Positions 9,794 to 19,862 of a stretch of DNA of 50,932 nt are shown in pieces. The notes beneath the pieces are model-generated. The model did no database searches. It had not been told where the DNA came from and was given only the letters and a program-made list of their open reading frames with translations. Position 1 is the first letter of the stretch; the number at the start of each line of letters is the position of its first letter. The position numbers were made by a program, and so were the translations under genes. The DNA comes from Agaricus subrufescens (lineage: Eukaryota; Basidiomycota; Agaricomycetes; Agaricales; Agaricaceae): contig JAQOTE010000020.1 in the NCBI GenBank assembly GCA_029945375.1, positions 1-50,932 on the forward strand, in the 5' to 3' direction.

Positions 9794-11362
9794 GGGCCCT
9801 CACCCTACACCCCTACCCCCGCAGGCCCTTAAGCGTCGGCGACGACCCCGTTGTCGTACGCGTCTCAGGACCCGCACACTCCAGCCAAGGGCAAGGCCCC
9901 CGCCACTCCCTCCACTCCCAATCCCTTCTCACCCTCTGCGGTGCAAGGGAAGAAGAACCGCCTCGCATCGATGTTGGCCACCGCGTCCGACCTCGTCCGC
10001 TCCATGCCCCCAGACAATGACTATGTAGCTTACGCTTCGGAGTTGTTGATTCTGATCCACAACTTACTCAGCTCGCCTGCCCACAAACAGGTAGAGTTCC
10101 AGAACATGGCTGGCGTTGTTTCATTCGAGACTGCACTCGCCATTATCATCGGCCAGACTGGCGCCGCCTCTCCTCCCTCCCCAGTCAAGCCCACCACCCC
10201 CCTTCCCCCTCCTGCTCCGACCACACCCTCTAGACCCCGGTCCCCGATGGCCGAGGTTGAACATGAGGCTGCTGCGCCGCAGCCGAAGAAAGTTCGGGTC
10301 CAATCCCCACCTGGCCCCACTCCTAAATCCGCTGCTTCTCGGAAGCGTGCCCCGGCTGCTCCCGCAGCTGTCCGAGCACCTCCGAAGAGCATCCTCAAGG
10401 TGAAGCCGGCCTCCATCCCCTCCTCCCCCAAGGCCCCTTCCCCCGCCACTGCCCCTGCTGTGTCCAAGCGTGCCCCGGCACGCAAGGGCAAGCATACAAC
10501 TCATGGCGTCTCAAGGCGAGGCGTCCACATCACCCCCCCGGCCAGATCTAGTATCCGAGCTATTAATATCACACCCGAGGTCCTTCGGGAGTGCAATCGC
10601 CACCTCAAGGATGACCTCAAGGCAGAGGTCGTTCTCGAATCTTCCTCGGACACAGCAACCGGTATTTTCATAGCCGCATCCCGAGTTCTATCCCACCCCG
10701 AGTCTGCGTGCGTCCTTAGGCACGTCCGCCGCCTCGTTGACCCAAATGGCCTCGTCCCACTCCAGGCCACTACCCCCTCCTCCACGTCGTACTTGAAGAT
10801 AATCGACGTACCACTCATTCCGGCCCCTCCCGCCACCTGGATATCCGCACAACGCGACGCCTTCACTGCCGCTATGCATAAATCCCCAGTAGGTCACGCC
10901 CTATCACGTCACCTCAAACACGCCGTCCGCTTCATGAGGACGTCACGCCATGCTGACACTTGTGTCGCTTGGCTCGATATCTCGGACTCCGTCTCGGGCC
11001 GTACAGCCCGTGACTACATTGGTAAGCACGTCCTCATAGGCGGGCGGAACTGTCAAATCCGGGGAGCTGCACCCCGGCCCGGCTCAGTGCTGTGCACTCG
11101 TTGCCAGCGATGGGGCCACCACGCTGAGGTATGCCGATCTAAAGGTATCCGATGCCCCCACTGCGCGGGACCGCACTCTGCGGAGTCCCATATTCAGGCC
11201 GCGATCGCGATGAAGAAGAATCCCGACGACCGCCACTGCGCTAACTGCTCCGCTGCCAAGAAGAGCAAGACCGCGCACTCCACAACGGACAAGACCTGCC
11301 CGTTCTGGGATAACCGCTTCGACCGGGACTGGATTCGACGCCAGTTCCCATCGAAGAAGTAG
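9794..11362 (+). pseudogene. HAL H1 ORF1 (zinc-knuckle gag-like protein), N-terminus missing
   Basis: The open frame matching HAL-1 and HAL-2 runs to 11362. An in-frame TAA near 9829 separates a short remnant, and about 90 N-terminal residues are absent. The protein has a helical segment (YASELLILIHNLL), a long proline/alanine/lysine-rich linker, then TCVAWLDISDSVSGR followed by CTRCQRWGHHAEVC, CPHCAGPH and HCANC knuckles, ending in WDNRFDRDWIRRQF. The WLDISDSVSG-to-knuckle order parallels FLDVWDSKSG in the LINE ORF1, so the two proteins look distantly homologous. The expected role is RNA binding. Catalytic domains are absent. Confidence 0.85.
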
Positions 11363-11773
11363 TCGACTGTCATGGCCGGCTTCGGGAGCTGTAGTAAACG
11401 CGCCCACCATTTTCCCTCGCTCTCATCGTTCGCTTTGGAAACCGCTGGTCGGAGGCTGGTGTATATGGGATGGAGACCCTTGGGGATGTTAACTTGAGCT
11501 TCGGTTCGTTACGGTCTGGGGTAGGATTCATTTCACCATTTCTTTTCACTTTGTTATGTGCGTTTGTGTGTTCAGGTTCTTATGCGCTTGACCTCGTCGC
11601 GCGGATACGTTTCTTTCCCTCCACATGTAAGTGTTCGATTCTGTAGCGGTCTGGGGGCCCGCACCTTGGCAACACGTTATGGCAGCCGTATTAGTCTAGT
11701 AAGCCCAGAGTATCTAACCGGATGTCGTATAGCTAGTCTAATAGAAGGTCCACCGAGAGGTGCCATTGATTAT
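11363..11773 (+). other. HAL H1 3' UTR with LINE-like 3' block
   Basis: There is no gene here. The block 11584-11613 (GCGCTTGACCTCGTCGCGCG then GATACGTTTC) resembles the LINE block GCGTTGACCAAGTCCGCTGG then ATACGTTTC at 6214-6243. The block near 11671-11686 (AACACGTTATGGCAGCC) resembles AACGCGTTATGGCACCC at 6323-6339. The terminal CCATTGATTA is also shared with LINE copies 2-4. These may be the sequences recognised by the LINE reverse transcriptase. Confidence 0.7.
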
Positions 11774-11792
11774 AAAAAAAAAAAAAAAAATA

Positions 11793-11811
11793 GAAGCCGG
11801 GGCCCATAACC
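11793..11811 (-). other. Copia primer-binding site (initiator tRNA-Met anticodon arm)
   Basis: On the minus strand the LTR end CCAACA is followed at once by GGTTATGGGCCCCGGCTTC. Twelve bases, GGTTATGGGCCC, are complementary to GGGCCCATAACC, the anticodon arm typical of eukaryotic initiator tRNA-Met. Priming by a half-tRNA cut in the anticodon loop is known for Drosophila copia. The same site recurs at 16191-16209. Confidence 0.75.
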
Positions 11812-12078
11812 TGTTGGAACGAGAACGTAGAGTTCGCAGTGGCGATCCTAACGACGCTAGTATCGAGCGGATCGGATAAGAATTGAGCTAGTATTAGCAC
11901 AGTTAATCTGTGGACAAGTCTAAGAAGCTAAAGACTTCTAAGTCGTCCACAGGCAAGTTCAACATGCGCTGACTAATCTATCACGTGAGCGGAACCGTCC
12001 GCATTACTCTAAGTCGAGATATACACAAAACAAATTGTCCAGTCATTCTAATAGCTGAATGCTTGGGGCATTCTAACA
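11812..12078 (-). repeat. Copia F 5' LTR (267 bases)
   Basis: Read on the minus strand it starts TGTTAGAATGCCCC at 12078 and ends CGTTCCAACA at 11812, so it is the same subfamily as LTR A. It is 50 bases shorter because it has one AGCTTCTTAGACTTGTCCACAG unit where LTR A has two. It keeps the hairpin arms (11908-11915 and 11945-11952). It is followed in sense by the primer-binding site, so it is a 5' LTR; the rest of the element is cut off by HAL H1. Confidence 0.85.
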
Positions 12079-12114
12079 AATAGATTTGAGGAAGTAGAGA
12101 AGGAGAGGAGAATG
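12079..12114 (-). other. Copia E leader remnant with target-site duplication
   Basis: This short stretch ends with GGAGAGGAGAATG at 12102-12114. The same 13 bases (15 if the preceding AA is counted) recur at 16137-16149, right after the poly(A) of LINE copy 2. Joined with 16150-16190 it would form the leader between the LTR at 16210-16483 and the LTR at 11812-12078. Confidence 0.65.
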
Positions 12115-13088
12115 GCTGGCCATATGGCTTAGGCGGTTTTGTGTCTGGGGTGTAGGCTTTTCCTACCCAGGCATGAGGCTGTCTAGTCCAAGTGGTCCTG
12201 CGTTCAAACCTGGGGGGTGAGCAGGATTTATCCTCTACCTTCGGTAAGCAGTGAGCTAGGTGTGATGACCAAGCAATAATACAGGTGGCTCTGAATGTTC
12301 ACACAGTCTGGTTGGCTTACTTGAGGCTGATTGGCTAGCGTGGGAGTGACGCTGGTGTATGGAGTGACCCTCCTGCATCATGCCCGGCTTAAAGTCGGCT
12401 CCCAGCCATCTCCGGGTGGTCCGATTAGGGAATCAATGTAATGCTGATTGGCTAGCATAGGAGTGATGCTGGTGTATGGAGTGACCCTCCTGCATCATGC
12501 CCGGCTTGAAGTTGGCTCCTAGCCGTGATGGAGAGTATACTGTTAGGGCACTGTCACGGTGTCACAAGAGTATGCAAACTCGCCCAAATCCGGTAACTCG
12601 GTGCTGGTCCACAGCATAGGGCATTATAAGATGGGGGATAAGGGATGATAACAAGCCGACTGGGAGACCAGACAGGCCACCCCACACCTGAAAGAGGGTT
12701 GTTAGTAGGGATTACTTAAACTCTTGGTCTGGGCAATGTATATGCAACCCAGGGATCAGCCGAGTCACAGCCCCTGCGAGACAGAGAGCCTAGACAGTTA
12801 AGCACGGCAACTCGGCCCACATGGGCATCACGAAGCCGGCTGCTAGGTAACAGGAATGGTGGTCAGACTAAGGTGATGTTATAGTGCTGGCTGGCTGGAC
12901 TGTAGCAGTCATGTGGAAAACACATGATTGGCTTGAGAGGACACTATCCTCTGTCGGTTGCCTTGGTACAAGGTCCCACGGGACAAAAAATAGCCAAGTT
13001 GCAGCTTAAGTTGTTTCCTCATCACTGCTGATTTCAGCGGTAGGGGCAGAGTGGCTACGCCATGCGCCGCAAGGCACCCCGTAGATGG
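12115..13088. other. Unknown 5' segment of the chimeric insertion
   Basis: No substantial ORF is seen and no family is recognised. It holds two 82-base direct repeats (12326-12407 and 12443-12524) and a small perfect stem CATGTG...CACATG at 12910-12926. A degenerate B-box-like string GCGTTCAAACC lies near 12211, but the flanks do not form a tRNA T-stem. It could be a 5' part of another retroelement RNA or a non-coding transcript. The junction to the LINE is near 13085-13091. Confidence 0.5.
12326..12524 (+). repeat. Direct repeat, two 82-base copies 117 bases apart
   Basis: Both copies begin GCTGATTGGCTAGC and contain GGTGTATGGAGTGACCCTCC and TGCATCATGCCCGGCTT. They differ at only a few positions, several of them C/T or G/A. 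The 35-base spacer is not repeated. Confidence 0.85.
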
Positions 13089-16042
13089 GTTCTCTTAATC
13101 ATATCGCTCTTTCTAAAATAATCGAACATTTTGGTTTTGCGAACAAAGTTGTTTCTTTTTTCTCTAATTATCTTGTTGGTCGAAAAACACAATATTCCAT
13201 TAATAATCTAACCTCTCCTTTCTTCGATTCTGATGTAGGTGTAGGACAAGGTAGTGCGCTTTCTCCAATTCTTTCTGCATTGTATTTAGCTCCTGTTTTC
13301 CATCTCTTGGACTTATGGTTATCGGACGAGGATTCTCATATTCATCACCCCTTAACTGCTTTTCTTTCTTTTGTTGACGACAGACTACTTGTTGCAACCG
13401 GGGATTGTAGATCGGACGTTTTGGACTCTCTTAAAGAGGCGTACGCCCAAATCACCTCCATACTCACCAACTTCGGTCTGAGTATGGAGCACTCAAAGAC
13501 GGAACTTTACAACTTTGCGGATTCCGCCCGCAACTATCACTCGGCCAATCCCTCACTTCCACTTGGATTCGCCCCATTCACATCGACCAATCCTCTTACC
13601 CCCAAAACAATCTGGAGGTACCTCGGAATCATGTTTGACCGCAACCTCACTTTCAAGGAGCACGTCAAATTCTACGCCACGAAATCCATTTCTGCAGTCC
13701 GCTGCATGAAATCCCTTGGCAACTCAGCGCGTGGACTCACTGTCAAGCAAAAATGTACGCTTTACATCTCGTGCGTTCAACCGATAGCGACCTTCGGACT
13801 TCGCTGTTGGTATATCCCGGGGACCCGATGCTTCAGGACTAATGTCAAGATGGTCGAACTTACCCACTCTCAAGGAGCTCGCTGGATCACAGGCGCGTTC
13901 CGAACTACTCCCATAGGTGGAATGAGTGCCGTGGCTGGCCTCATGCCCATCTCCATCACACTCAAAAAGCTGTATGAGCATTCTACCATCCGCCTCAACA
14001 CGCTACATCCCAACCATCCCGTTCTTACATTATTAGAACGGCGGAAAGCCAAGGGGTCTACCCTACACCACAACTCCTTGGAATTCAAAACCGAGGCAAT
14101 CCGACAGAAGATGAAGTCTCCCCTCGACTCCATCATCAACGTTCCATGCAAGGAGATCTTCCACCCTCTCTCCGAGCACATTAAACCGGGATATTGACTC
14201 ATCGATCGGTGCCCAAATCGCATCCAATTCGTCCAACCTCCAGCAGACAAAGACGACTCATTTCTCTATCACCTCGACATTCATGGGGCGAACATCCACA
14301 ACACTAGCGATCTCCACGTCATCACCGCTGGTGTTCTTAATCCATTTGATCCCTCTCACCCCTTGGAGAATCAGAGTCATTCTCACATCGCTTTGTCCAC
14401 CGTATTCAACGACAAAACGATATCGTCCAAAACCCGTGCCGCTGGCCGCAGAGTCACGAAGGAAACTCTCGTAGGATGGTCCGCATTCCTCGGCCTCCTT
14501 AAAGCGTACCGCAAATTAGAGAAAGGACTCAAAGTCAAACGAGTCATTCTCTACACCACGTCCCCGTCCACTATTCGCGAACTTATGGCAGTTTCATCCA
14601 AGCCATTCGGTAGTCAATTGTCGATTGCCGTCTCGCTCATGTTCGAGGCTCTAGTAACCAAATTCCCTTTAGTGGATATTTGTGTGAAGGGCTTCCGAGA
14701 GAGTTGGGCAACTCGACCACCGGATAGCAATGTCGGCCTTCAGCCGGCAGCTTATCAGGCTTATTGGAACGCTAGAAAAGAGTGAACCTTTACTTGGGCG
14801 GGGATTCAGTTTCCTCAATCCGCGTCATACAAATGGGCCAGAAGCGAGACCACCAAATCAGCTATCGCATTATGGCAACAAGGGTTTGACGACCCAGCGA
14901 ACCGGCCTTGCTTCAAGGGACAAGGCTGGTACGACACAAAATCCTGCAAAGTGGAATCTGAGAGGTCGAAGCATTGCGCTTCGTATCCGGATCACTTTTG
15001 GGTATCAAGCAGGGAATTGAGAGCGGGGCTAGCCACCTCCCCCTTTGCTCTGCATGATGAATTTCACGACGGGAGTTTCGGGACTGGGATGTTGAGGCCG
15101 GACGTCTCCTACTCAGACTATCAACTCCGTCAGGGGAAGAAGAAGTCTGGCCGGTTAAAACAGGGCGGTGCCGCTGGCTCAGACAATTCGGATCGGTTAA
15201 AACAGGGCGGTGCCGCTGATCACGAAAACAATTGTAAGTTCACGGTTGATAAACCAACTCACCTCAACCTAGGCTTATGGCTCCGCAACTACGGCGGGGT
15301 CTCTGTCGCTCATAACTCCCCCTTGTGTGCCCGTCTTGTGCGCACAATCACCAACCACGCCCCCATCGGATCGTATCGCGCCAGATTCTTTCCGAACGAA
15401 CCGTTCAAAACGTGTCCTTGCTCTCCCAACTCACCCGAGACACGACAGCACATCCTCAATGTCTGCCCACTTTTTGTTAGAAGGGCAGAACACTATTCTA
15501 TCGGCGGAATCGAATCCATTCAAGGCCTTATCCTATTCCTGACCGACAATCCTAAAGCATTCGCGTTCGAAGACGACTCTGATCTTCCGCGAGTGCCACG
15601 AGTGTGCGAACCGGACTGGCCTGCGTATTACAAGCAGGTATACCAGCAACGGAGAGACGAGAACAAAGAGAGGAGGAAGCGCAAGCGTCCTCTTCTCCCA
15701 TTGGGGCCAATCTTCTATCATGAGACGATTATGAGCCAGTTTGAAACCGTGTTCGAGGCGGATGAATGGAGAGAGGTGTTTATGAACTCGGTAATGGAGA
15801 TGAGGCCGTGGACTCGGCGGAATGTATACAAAAGGTGCAAGGAGTTTCTTTTCTTTGTGCTTATCTTTCAGCGTTTCCTTTTCTTGCAGTCTGGTATTAT
15901 TGTACTTGTATTCGGATCGCTCTATGCTCGTTTGTTTGTTTTTTCTCTCTCTCATATAGCGTTGACCAAGTCCGCTGGATACGTTTCTTTTGCTCATTTG
16001 TTGTTTGTCTTTCAATGTAATGTCTTGAGCCGACAGGGGTAG
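13089..16042 (+). pseudogene. LINE copy 2 ORF2 remnant, 5' truncated, two nonsense codons
   Basis: One reading frame, open upstream to an ATG at 13085 in the unknown segment, runs to the stop at 16042 with no frameshift. It starts inside the reverse transcriptase just before HIALSKIIEHFGFANKVVS and covers GVGQGSALSP, FVDD, the post-RT region, the RLKQGGAA repeats and the CCHC motif. It is interrupted only by TGA at 14195-14197 and 14783-14785. Copies 1 and 3 have CGA at the first site. At the second, copies 3 and 4 have CGA and copy 1 has CGG. The endonuclease and half of the reverse transcriptase are missing, so it cannot be active. Confidence 0.92.
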
Positions 16043-16136
16043 TGTACAGGTGATGTAAAGTACGGGGAACGCGTTATGGCACCCTTAGGTCGATTTTGAA
16101 ATAAATCCCATTGATTACAAAAAAAAAAAAAAAAAA

Positions 16137-16209
16137 GGAGAGGAGAATGAATGAAGTTGTGTGAATGAAAACTCGTTTTTCCAGTAGTTAGAAGCCGGGG
16201 CCCATAACC
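16137..16209 (-). other. Copia E leader and primer-binding site
   Basis: This comprises the right copy of the target-site duplication (16137-16149), about 40 bases of leader, and on the minus strand the site GGTTATGGGCCCCGGCTTC (16191-16209) next to the LTR end. It is identical to the site at 11793-11811, including the 12 bases complementary to the initiator tRNA-Met anticodon arm. Confidence 0.7.
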
Positions 16210-16483
16210 TGTCGGAAGTAGAACGTAGCGTGTGCAGAGATGGTTCTAACAGCGGTAGTCACGAGTGAATCGGATAAGAATTGATTTAGCAATCCTGTGA
16301 ACAAGTCTAAGAAGCTATCTATGAATATACAGAACTCTATACTCACCTGTGAACAAGTCTAAGAAGCTAAAGGCTTCTAGAGCGTTCACAGACAAGTTCA
16401 ACATGTGCTTACTAATATATCACATGATCAGAAAGTCGTACCATCTCTAAGTCCATATACAAGACTGTTGGGGCACTCTAACA
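16210..16483 (-). repeat. Copia E 5' LTR (274 bases)
   Basis: On the minus strand it starts TGTTAGAGTGCCCC at 16483 and ends CTACTTCCGACA at 16210. Length and sequence match LTR B. It keeps the CTGTGAAC/GTTCACAG hairpin and the second GTTCACAG unit. Confidence 0.87.
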
Positions 16484-16507
16484 CAAGACTGCTGGGGCAG
16501 TCTAACA
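16484..16507 (-). repeat. Extra 24-base LTR start beside Copia E LTR
   Basis: On the minus strand TGTTAGACTGCCCCAGCAGT begins at 16507 and, after 24 bases, is followed by a second LTR start at 16483. It is either the stub of an LTR that another LTR entered, or a short tandem duplication. Confidence 0.7.
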
Positions 16508-17091
16508 AAGAGATGTCGACAGAGCACATTTTGAAGCCTTCTCTTGCAGTTCAGGCTACAATGAGGCGCAGGGAGGCAGGGCGGAATGTAGGGGCAAAGA
16601 CCTCGGTGTAATCGAATCCTGGACGCTGGGAGAAGCCTTTAGCAACAAGGCGAGCCCTGTAGCGCTCAATTGAGCCGTCGGCATGCCTTTTAACCTTGAA
16701 TACCCATCCAGAGTTGACTACCTTCTTTCCAGGAGGTAAATCAACGAGTTCCCAGGTCCTGTTGGCTTCCAGATTGAAAATCTCGGTGTTACAAGCATCC
16801 TGCCAGTGAGAGCGGTCAGGGGACTGCATAGCCAGCCTGTAGGAGCAAGGATCCGCATTAGAAACTGCTCCAGCAAACTCTACATCACAGAAGTCACTGT
16901 CAACCAAAAAAGCGGCCTCCTCTTCTAGTTCTGGGTTGTCTCCAGGTAGGTCGATGTTTTTGACCCTCCACCACTCACCAGGGGGTCGTCTAACTCGATT
17001 GGTGCGCCTAGGGACTTGTGGGGGCTCAGCAGGCACAGGAGCAGTCGGAGGAGTGACAGGGAGTGGTGCGGGAGGTTGTGGAGGCGTTCTT
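16508..17091 (-). pseudogene. Copia D fragment: linker and N-terminal reverse transcriptase
   Basis: On the minus strand the protein reads from the proline-rich linker through PPGEWWRVKNIDLPG, HWQDACNTEIFNLEANRTWE, VNSGWVFKVKRHADGSIERY and DYTEVFAPTFRPASLRL. A TGA near 16551 and a small frame change follow, then a readable KMCSVDIS, where the sequence stops at an LTR start. Its other end (17091) is cut at an exact LTR end. It therefore appears to be the host into which Copia C and Copia E inserted. If so, it is the oldest layer in the window. Confidence 0.88.
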
Positions 17092-17220
17092 GTCGGAAGT
17101 AGAACGTAGCGCGTGCGGAGACGGTTCTAACGATGGTAGTCATGAGTGAATCGGATAAGAATTGATTAAGGAATCCTGTGAACAAGTCTAAGAAGCTATC
17201 TATCAAGATACAGAACTCTA
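17092..17220 (-). repeat. Copia C 3' LTR, part 1
   Basis: On the minus strand this is the end half of an LTR finishing CTACTTCCGACA at 17092. It is interrupted at GATACAGAACTCTA by the poly(T) of HAL-1. The LTR resumes at 21788-21829 after a duplicate of that string. Confidence 0.85.
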
Positions 17221-17686
17221 TTTTTTTTTTTTTTTTTTTTGTAATCAATGGCACCTTCCGGTGGACCTTTATTCCAAGTAGCTATTACATAATGCGAATA
17301 CTAAAATGCGTACTACAAGGAATTGGATGCCATAACACGTTTCTGAGGCGGCCATCAATCCGCTACATGGAGTCAAACTATACATGGGTGGGGGAGAAAC
17401 CGTATCCTGCACGACGAGGTCAAGTGCTTGATGAGAAGAAGAAAAACATATCAAAATGAAAAAGAAAAAGATAATGGGGAAAAAGAAGAAGTGCCCGAAG
17501 CGAGCATTAGCTACAGCAAAAACATTACACTTAACTTCAACTCCAGATACACTAGCTTGAGGGCCGGCGGTGCCAAACGCGGACGATAGAGCGATATGGA
17601 ATAATAATGGGTGCATACAACAACAACTCCTGAAAGGACTGGTGAAAGTCCCTACTTGCGCGATGGGAACTGGCGCCTGAGCCAGT
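17221..17686 (-). mobile_element. HAL-1, 3' part (poly(A), 3' UTR, end of ORF1)
   Basis: Poly(T) at 17221-17240 is followed by GTAATCAATGGCACCTTCCG. In sense this is an AATAAA-bearing 3' UTR ending CCATTGATTAC before the tail. The ORF1 end FPSRK and stop lie near 17650-17670. It is split from the rest of HAL-1 (19975-21787) by HAL-2, with TGGCGCCTGAGCCAGT at 17671-17686 and again at 19959-19974. Confidence 0.88.
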
Positions 17687-18110
17687 TTTTTTTTTTTTTT
17701 GTAATCAATGGCACCTTCCGGTGGACCTTTATTCCAAGTAGCTATTACATGATGCGAATACTAAAATGCGTACTACAAGGAAATGGATGCCATAACGCGT
17801 TTCCGAGGCGGCCACCAATCCGCTACATGGAGTCATTCTGTACATGGGTGGGGGAGAAACCGTATCCTGCGCGACGTGGTCAAGCGCTCGATGATAAGAA
17901 AGAAAACATATCAAAATGAAAAAGAAAAAGATAATGGGGGAAAAGAAAAAGTGCCCGAAGCGAGCGCGATGCTACAGCGAAAACATTACACTTAACTTTA
18001 ACCCCGGATACAACAGCTTGAGGGCCGTCGGTGTCAAACGCGGACGATATGGCGGTGAGGAAATGATGGGTGCATTATACAACAACTCCCGAAAAGGCCG
18101 ATGAAAGCCT

Positions 18111-19862
18111 CTACTTGCGGGATGGGAACTGGCGCCTGAGCCAGTCCCGGTCGAACCGATTGTCCCAGAACGGACACGAAGTGTCCATTGTGGAGTGCGC
18201 CGTCTTCTTCTTCTTCGCTGCAGAGCAGTTAGCGCAGTGGCGGGCATCGGGATCCTTCTTCATCACAATCGCGGCCTGGACATGGGACTCCGCAGTATGC
18301 GGTCCCGCGCAGTGGGGGCATCGGACGCCTTTGGATTGGCAGATGTCGGAGTGGTGGCCCCACCTCTGGCACCGAGTGCAGAGGGCAGAGCCGGGCCGGG
18401 GGGCAGCGCCCCGGATTTGACAGTTGTGGCCTCCAATGAAGACCTGCTTACCAATGAAGTCTCGGGCAACTCGGCCAGAGACAGTGTCAGAGATGTCCAA
18501 CCACGCTACGCACGTGTCGGAGTGTCGTGATGTCCGCATGAAACGGACGGAGTGTTTGAGGGCGCGGGACAGAGAAAGTCCGACAGGGGAATCGTTAAGG
18601 GCGAGGGTAAAGGCCTCGCGCTGCGCAGTGAGCCATCGAGCTGGTTCGGCGGGGACAAGAGGAATGTCAATGACCTTGAGGTACGACGTGGATGTGGGAG
18701 TGGCGGCCTGGAGAGGGATGAGGCCGTTGGGATCGACGAGTCGGCGGATGTGCTTGAGCACGAAGGCGGACTCGGGTTGAGAGAGGACCCGGTTTGCGGC
18801 AATGTGAATGCCGGTGGCGGTGTCGGAGGAAGATTCGAGAACGACCTCGGACTTGAGGTCGCTCTTGAGCCGGTTATTGCACTCCCGGAGAATCCCAGGA
18901 GTGATGTTGATGGCGCGGATGTTAGATCCGGCCGGGGGGGTGATGTGGACGCCTCATCGTGTAGCGCCATGAGAAGTGTGTTTCCCCTTGCGTGCCGGGG
19001 CACGCTTGGAGACAGTGGGGGCAGTGGAGGGAGCTGGGGCCTTGGGGAGGGAGGGGACACTGGCCGGCTTTGCCTTGAGGATCGGTTTCAGGAGAACTCG
19101 CTTGGCTGCGGGAGCAGCCGGAGTCCTTCCAAATCCGGATTTCTTGGGGGTCGAAGGGGGCGATTCGATTCGAACTTTCTTCGACTGAGGTGCCGCAGCC
19201 TCATGCTCAACCTCGGCCATCGGGGACCGGGGTCTAGAGGGGGCACTCAGAGTCAAAGGTGGGAGGGGAGCGGGGGGTTTGACTGGGGAGGGGGGAGCAG
19301 CGGCGCCAGTCTGGCCAATGATAATGGCAAGGGCGGTCTCGAAAGAGGTTACGCCGGCCATGTTCTGAAATTCAATGTTCTTGTGAGCGCCACTCGAAAG
19401 AATATTGAAAATGAGACGCAAAACTTCGCTGGCGTAGCCAGTGAAGTCTGCGTCGGGGCTCATCTGGGGTACCAAGTCGGCCGCGGTTGCGATCGACGCA
19501 GCGAGACGGTTCTTCTTGCCCGGTTGGGCCGATGGCGAGAAGAGTTGGGAGCGGGAGGGGGTCGATGGTTGGCCACGGACCGGGGTAGTCAGATCCCCAG
19601 ACGCATACAACAACGGAGTCGTCGCAGCTTGGGAGGGACCTGGAATGGGAGTGACGGGGGGGTCGGGCGAAGAGAAGAAGCCAGCGCCGCCAGCCTTGCC
19701 CTTCGCTTTGAGATGTGAGCGCATCTTCTCAATGTGACTCACCTTCGGTGTTTGAGGCACCGTTAAGATTGCTTTCTCCACATCTCTGCGGAGTCTGCGC
19801 AGCAGCTCAGAGTCGGAGTCCGTCTCCCAGTCGCCGTTGTCGAAATCGGGTCGTGTATCCAT
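18111..19862 (-). pseudogene. HAL-2 ORF1 with one in-frame TGA
   Basis: The frame runs 584 codons from ATG at 19862 to the stop at 18111, broken only by TGA at 18954-18956. H1 and HAL-1 have CGA there (R of RGVHITPP / RGIHITPP). Order: acidic N-terminus, helical segment YASEVLRLIFNIL with HKNIEFQN, a proline/lysine-rich linker, a folded region ending TCVAWLDISDTVSGR, then CTRCQRWGHHSDIC, CPHC and HCANC knuckles. It is probably an RNA-binding ribonucleoprotein component. One C-to-T change separates it from an open frame. Confidence 0.88.

Larger units (their letters stand above)
9791..11790 (+). mobile_element. HAL copy H1 (ORF1-only non-LTR element), 5' truncated
   Basis: The element has one gag-like ORF, a ~410-base 3' UTR and poly(A) at 11774-11790. 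There is no endonuclease or reverse transcriptase ORF between the ORF1 stop (11362) and the tail. Its 5' part is missing at the junction with Copia LTR B. The 3' end GCCATTGATTATA(n) matches that of HAL-1 and HAL-2, and resembles the LINE end. Confidence 0.85.
12115..16136 (+). mobile_element. Chimeric retro-insertion: unknown 5' segment fused to LINE copy 2
   Basis: One insertion is bounded by the duplication GGAGAGGAGAATG (12102-12114 and 16137-16149), with a poly(A) at 16119-16136 directly before the right copy. The first ~974 bases match no other LINE, HAL or Copia copy in the window. From about 13089 the sequence is the 3' part of LINE ORF2. A single duplication around both parts implies they entered together, as expected from template switching during target-primed reverse transcription. 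Confidence 0.75.

Noticed and set aside
12115..12235. Possible tRNA or tRNA-derived SINE with a B-box-like GCGTTCAAACC
   Set aside because: The flanks do not form a T-stem, no acceptor stem was found, and the A-box candidate is weak.
18552..19718. 388-codon plus-strand ORF across HAL-2
   Set aside because: It is antisense to the HAL ORF1, which has recognisable zinc knuckles. It is rich in G/R/E as expected from the complement of a proline/serine-rich linker.
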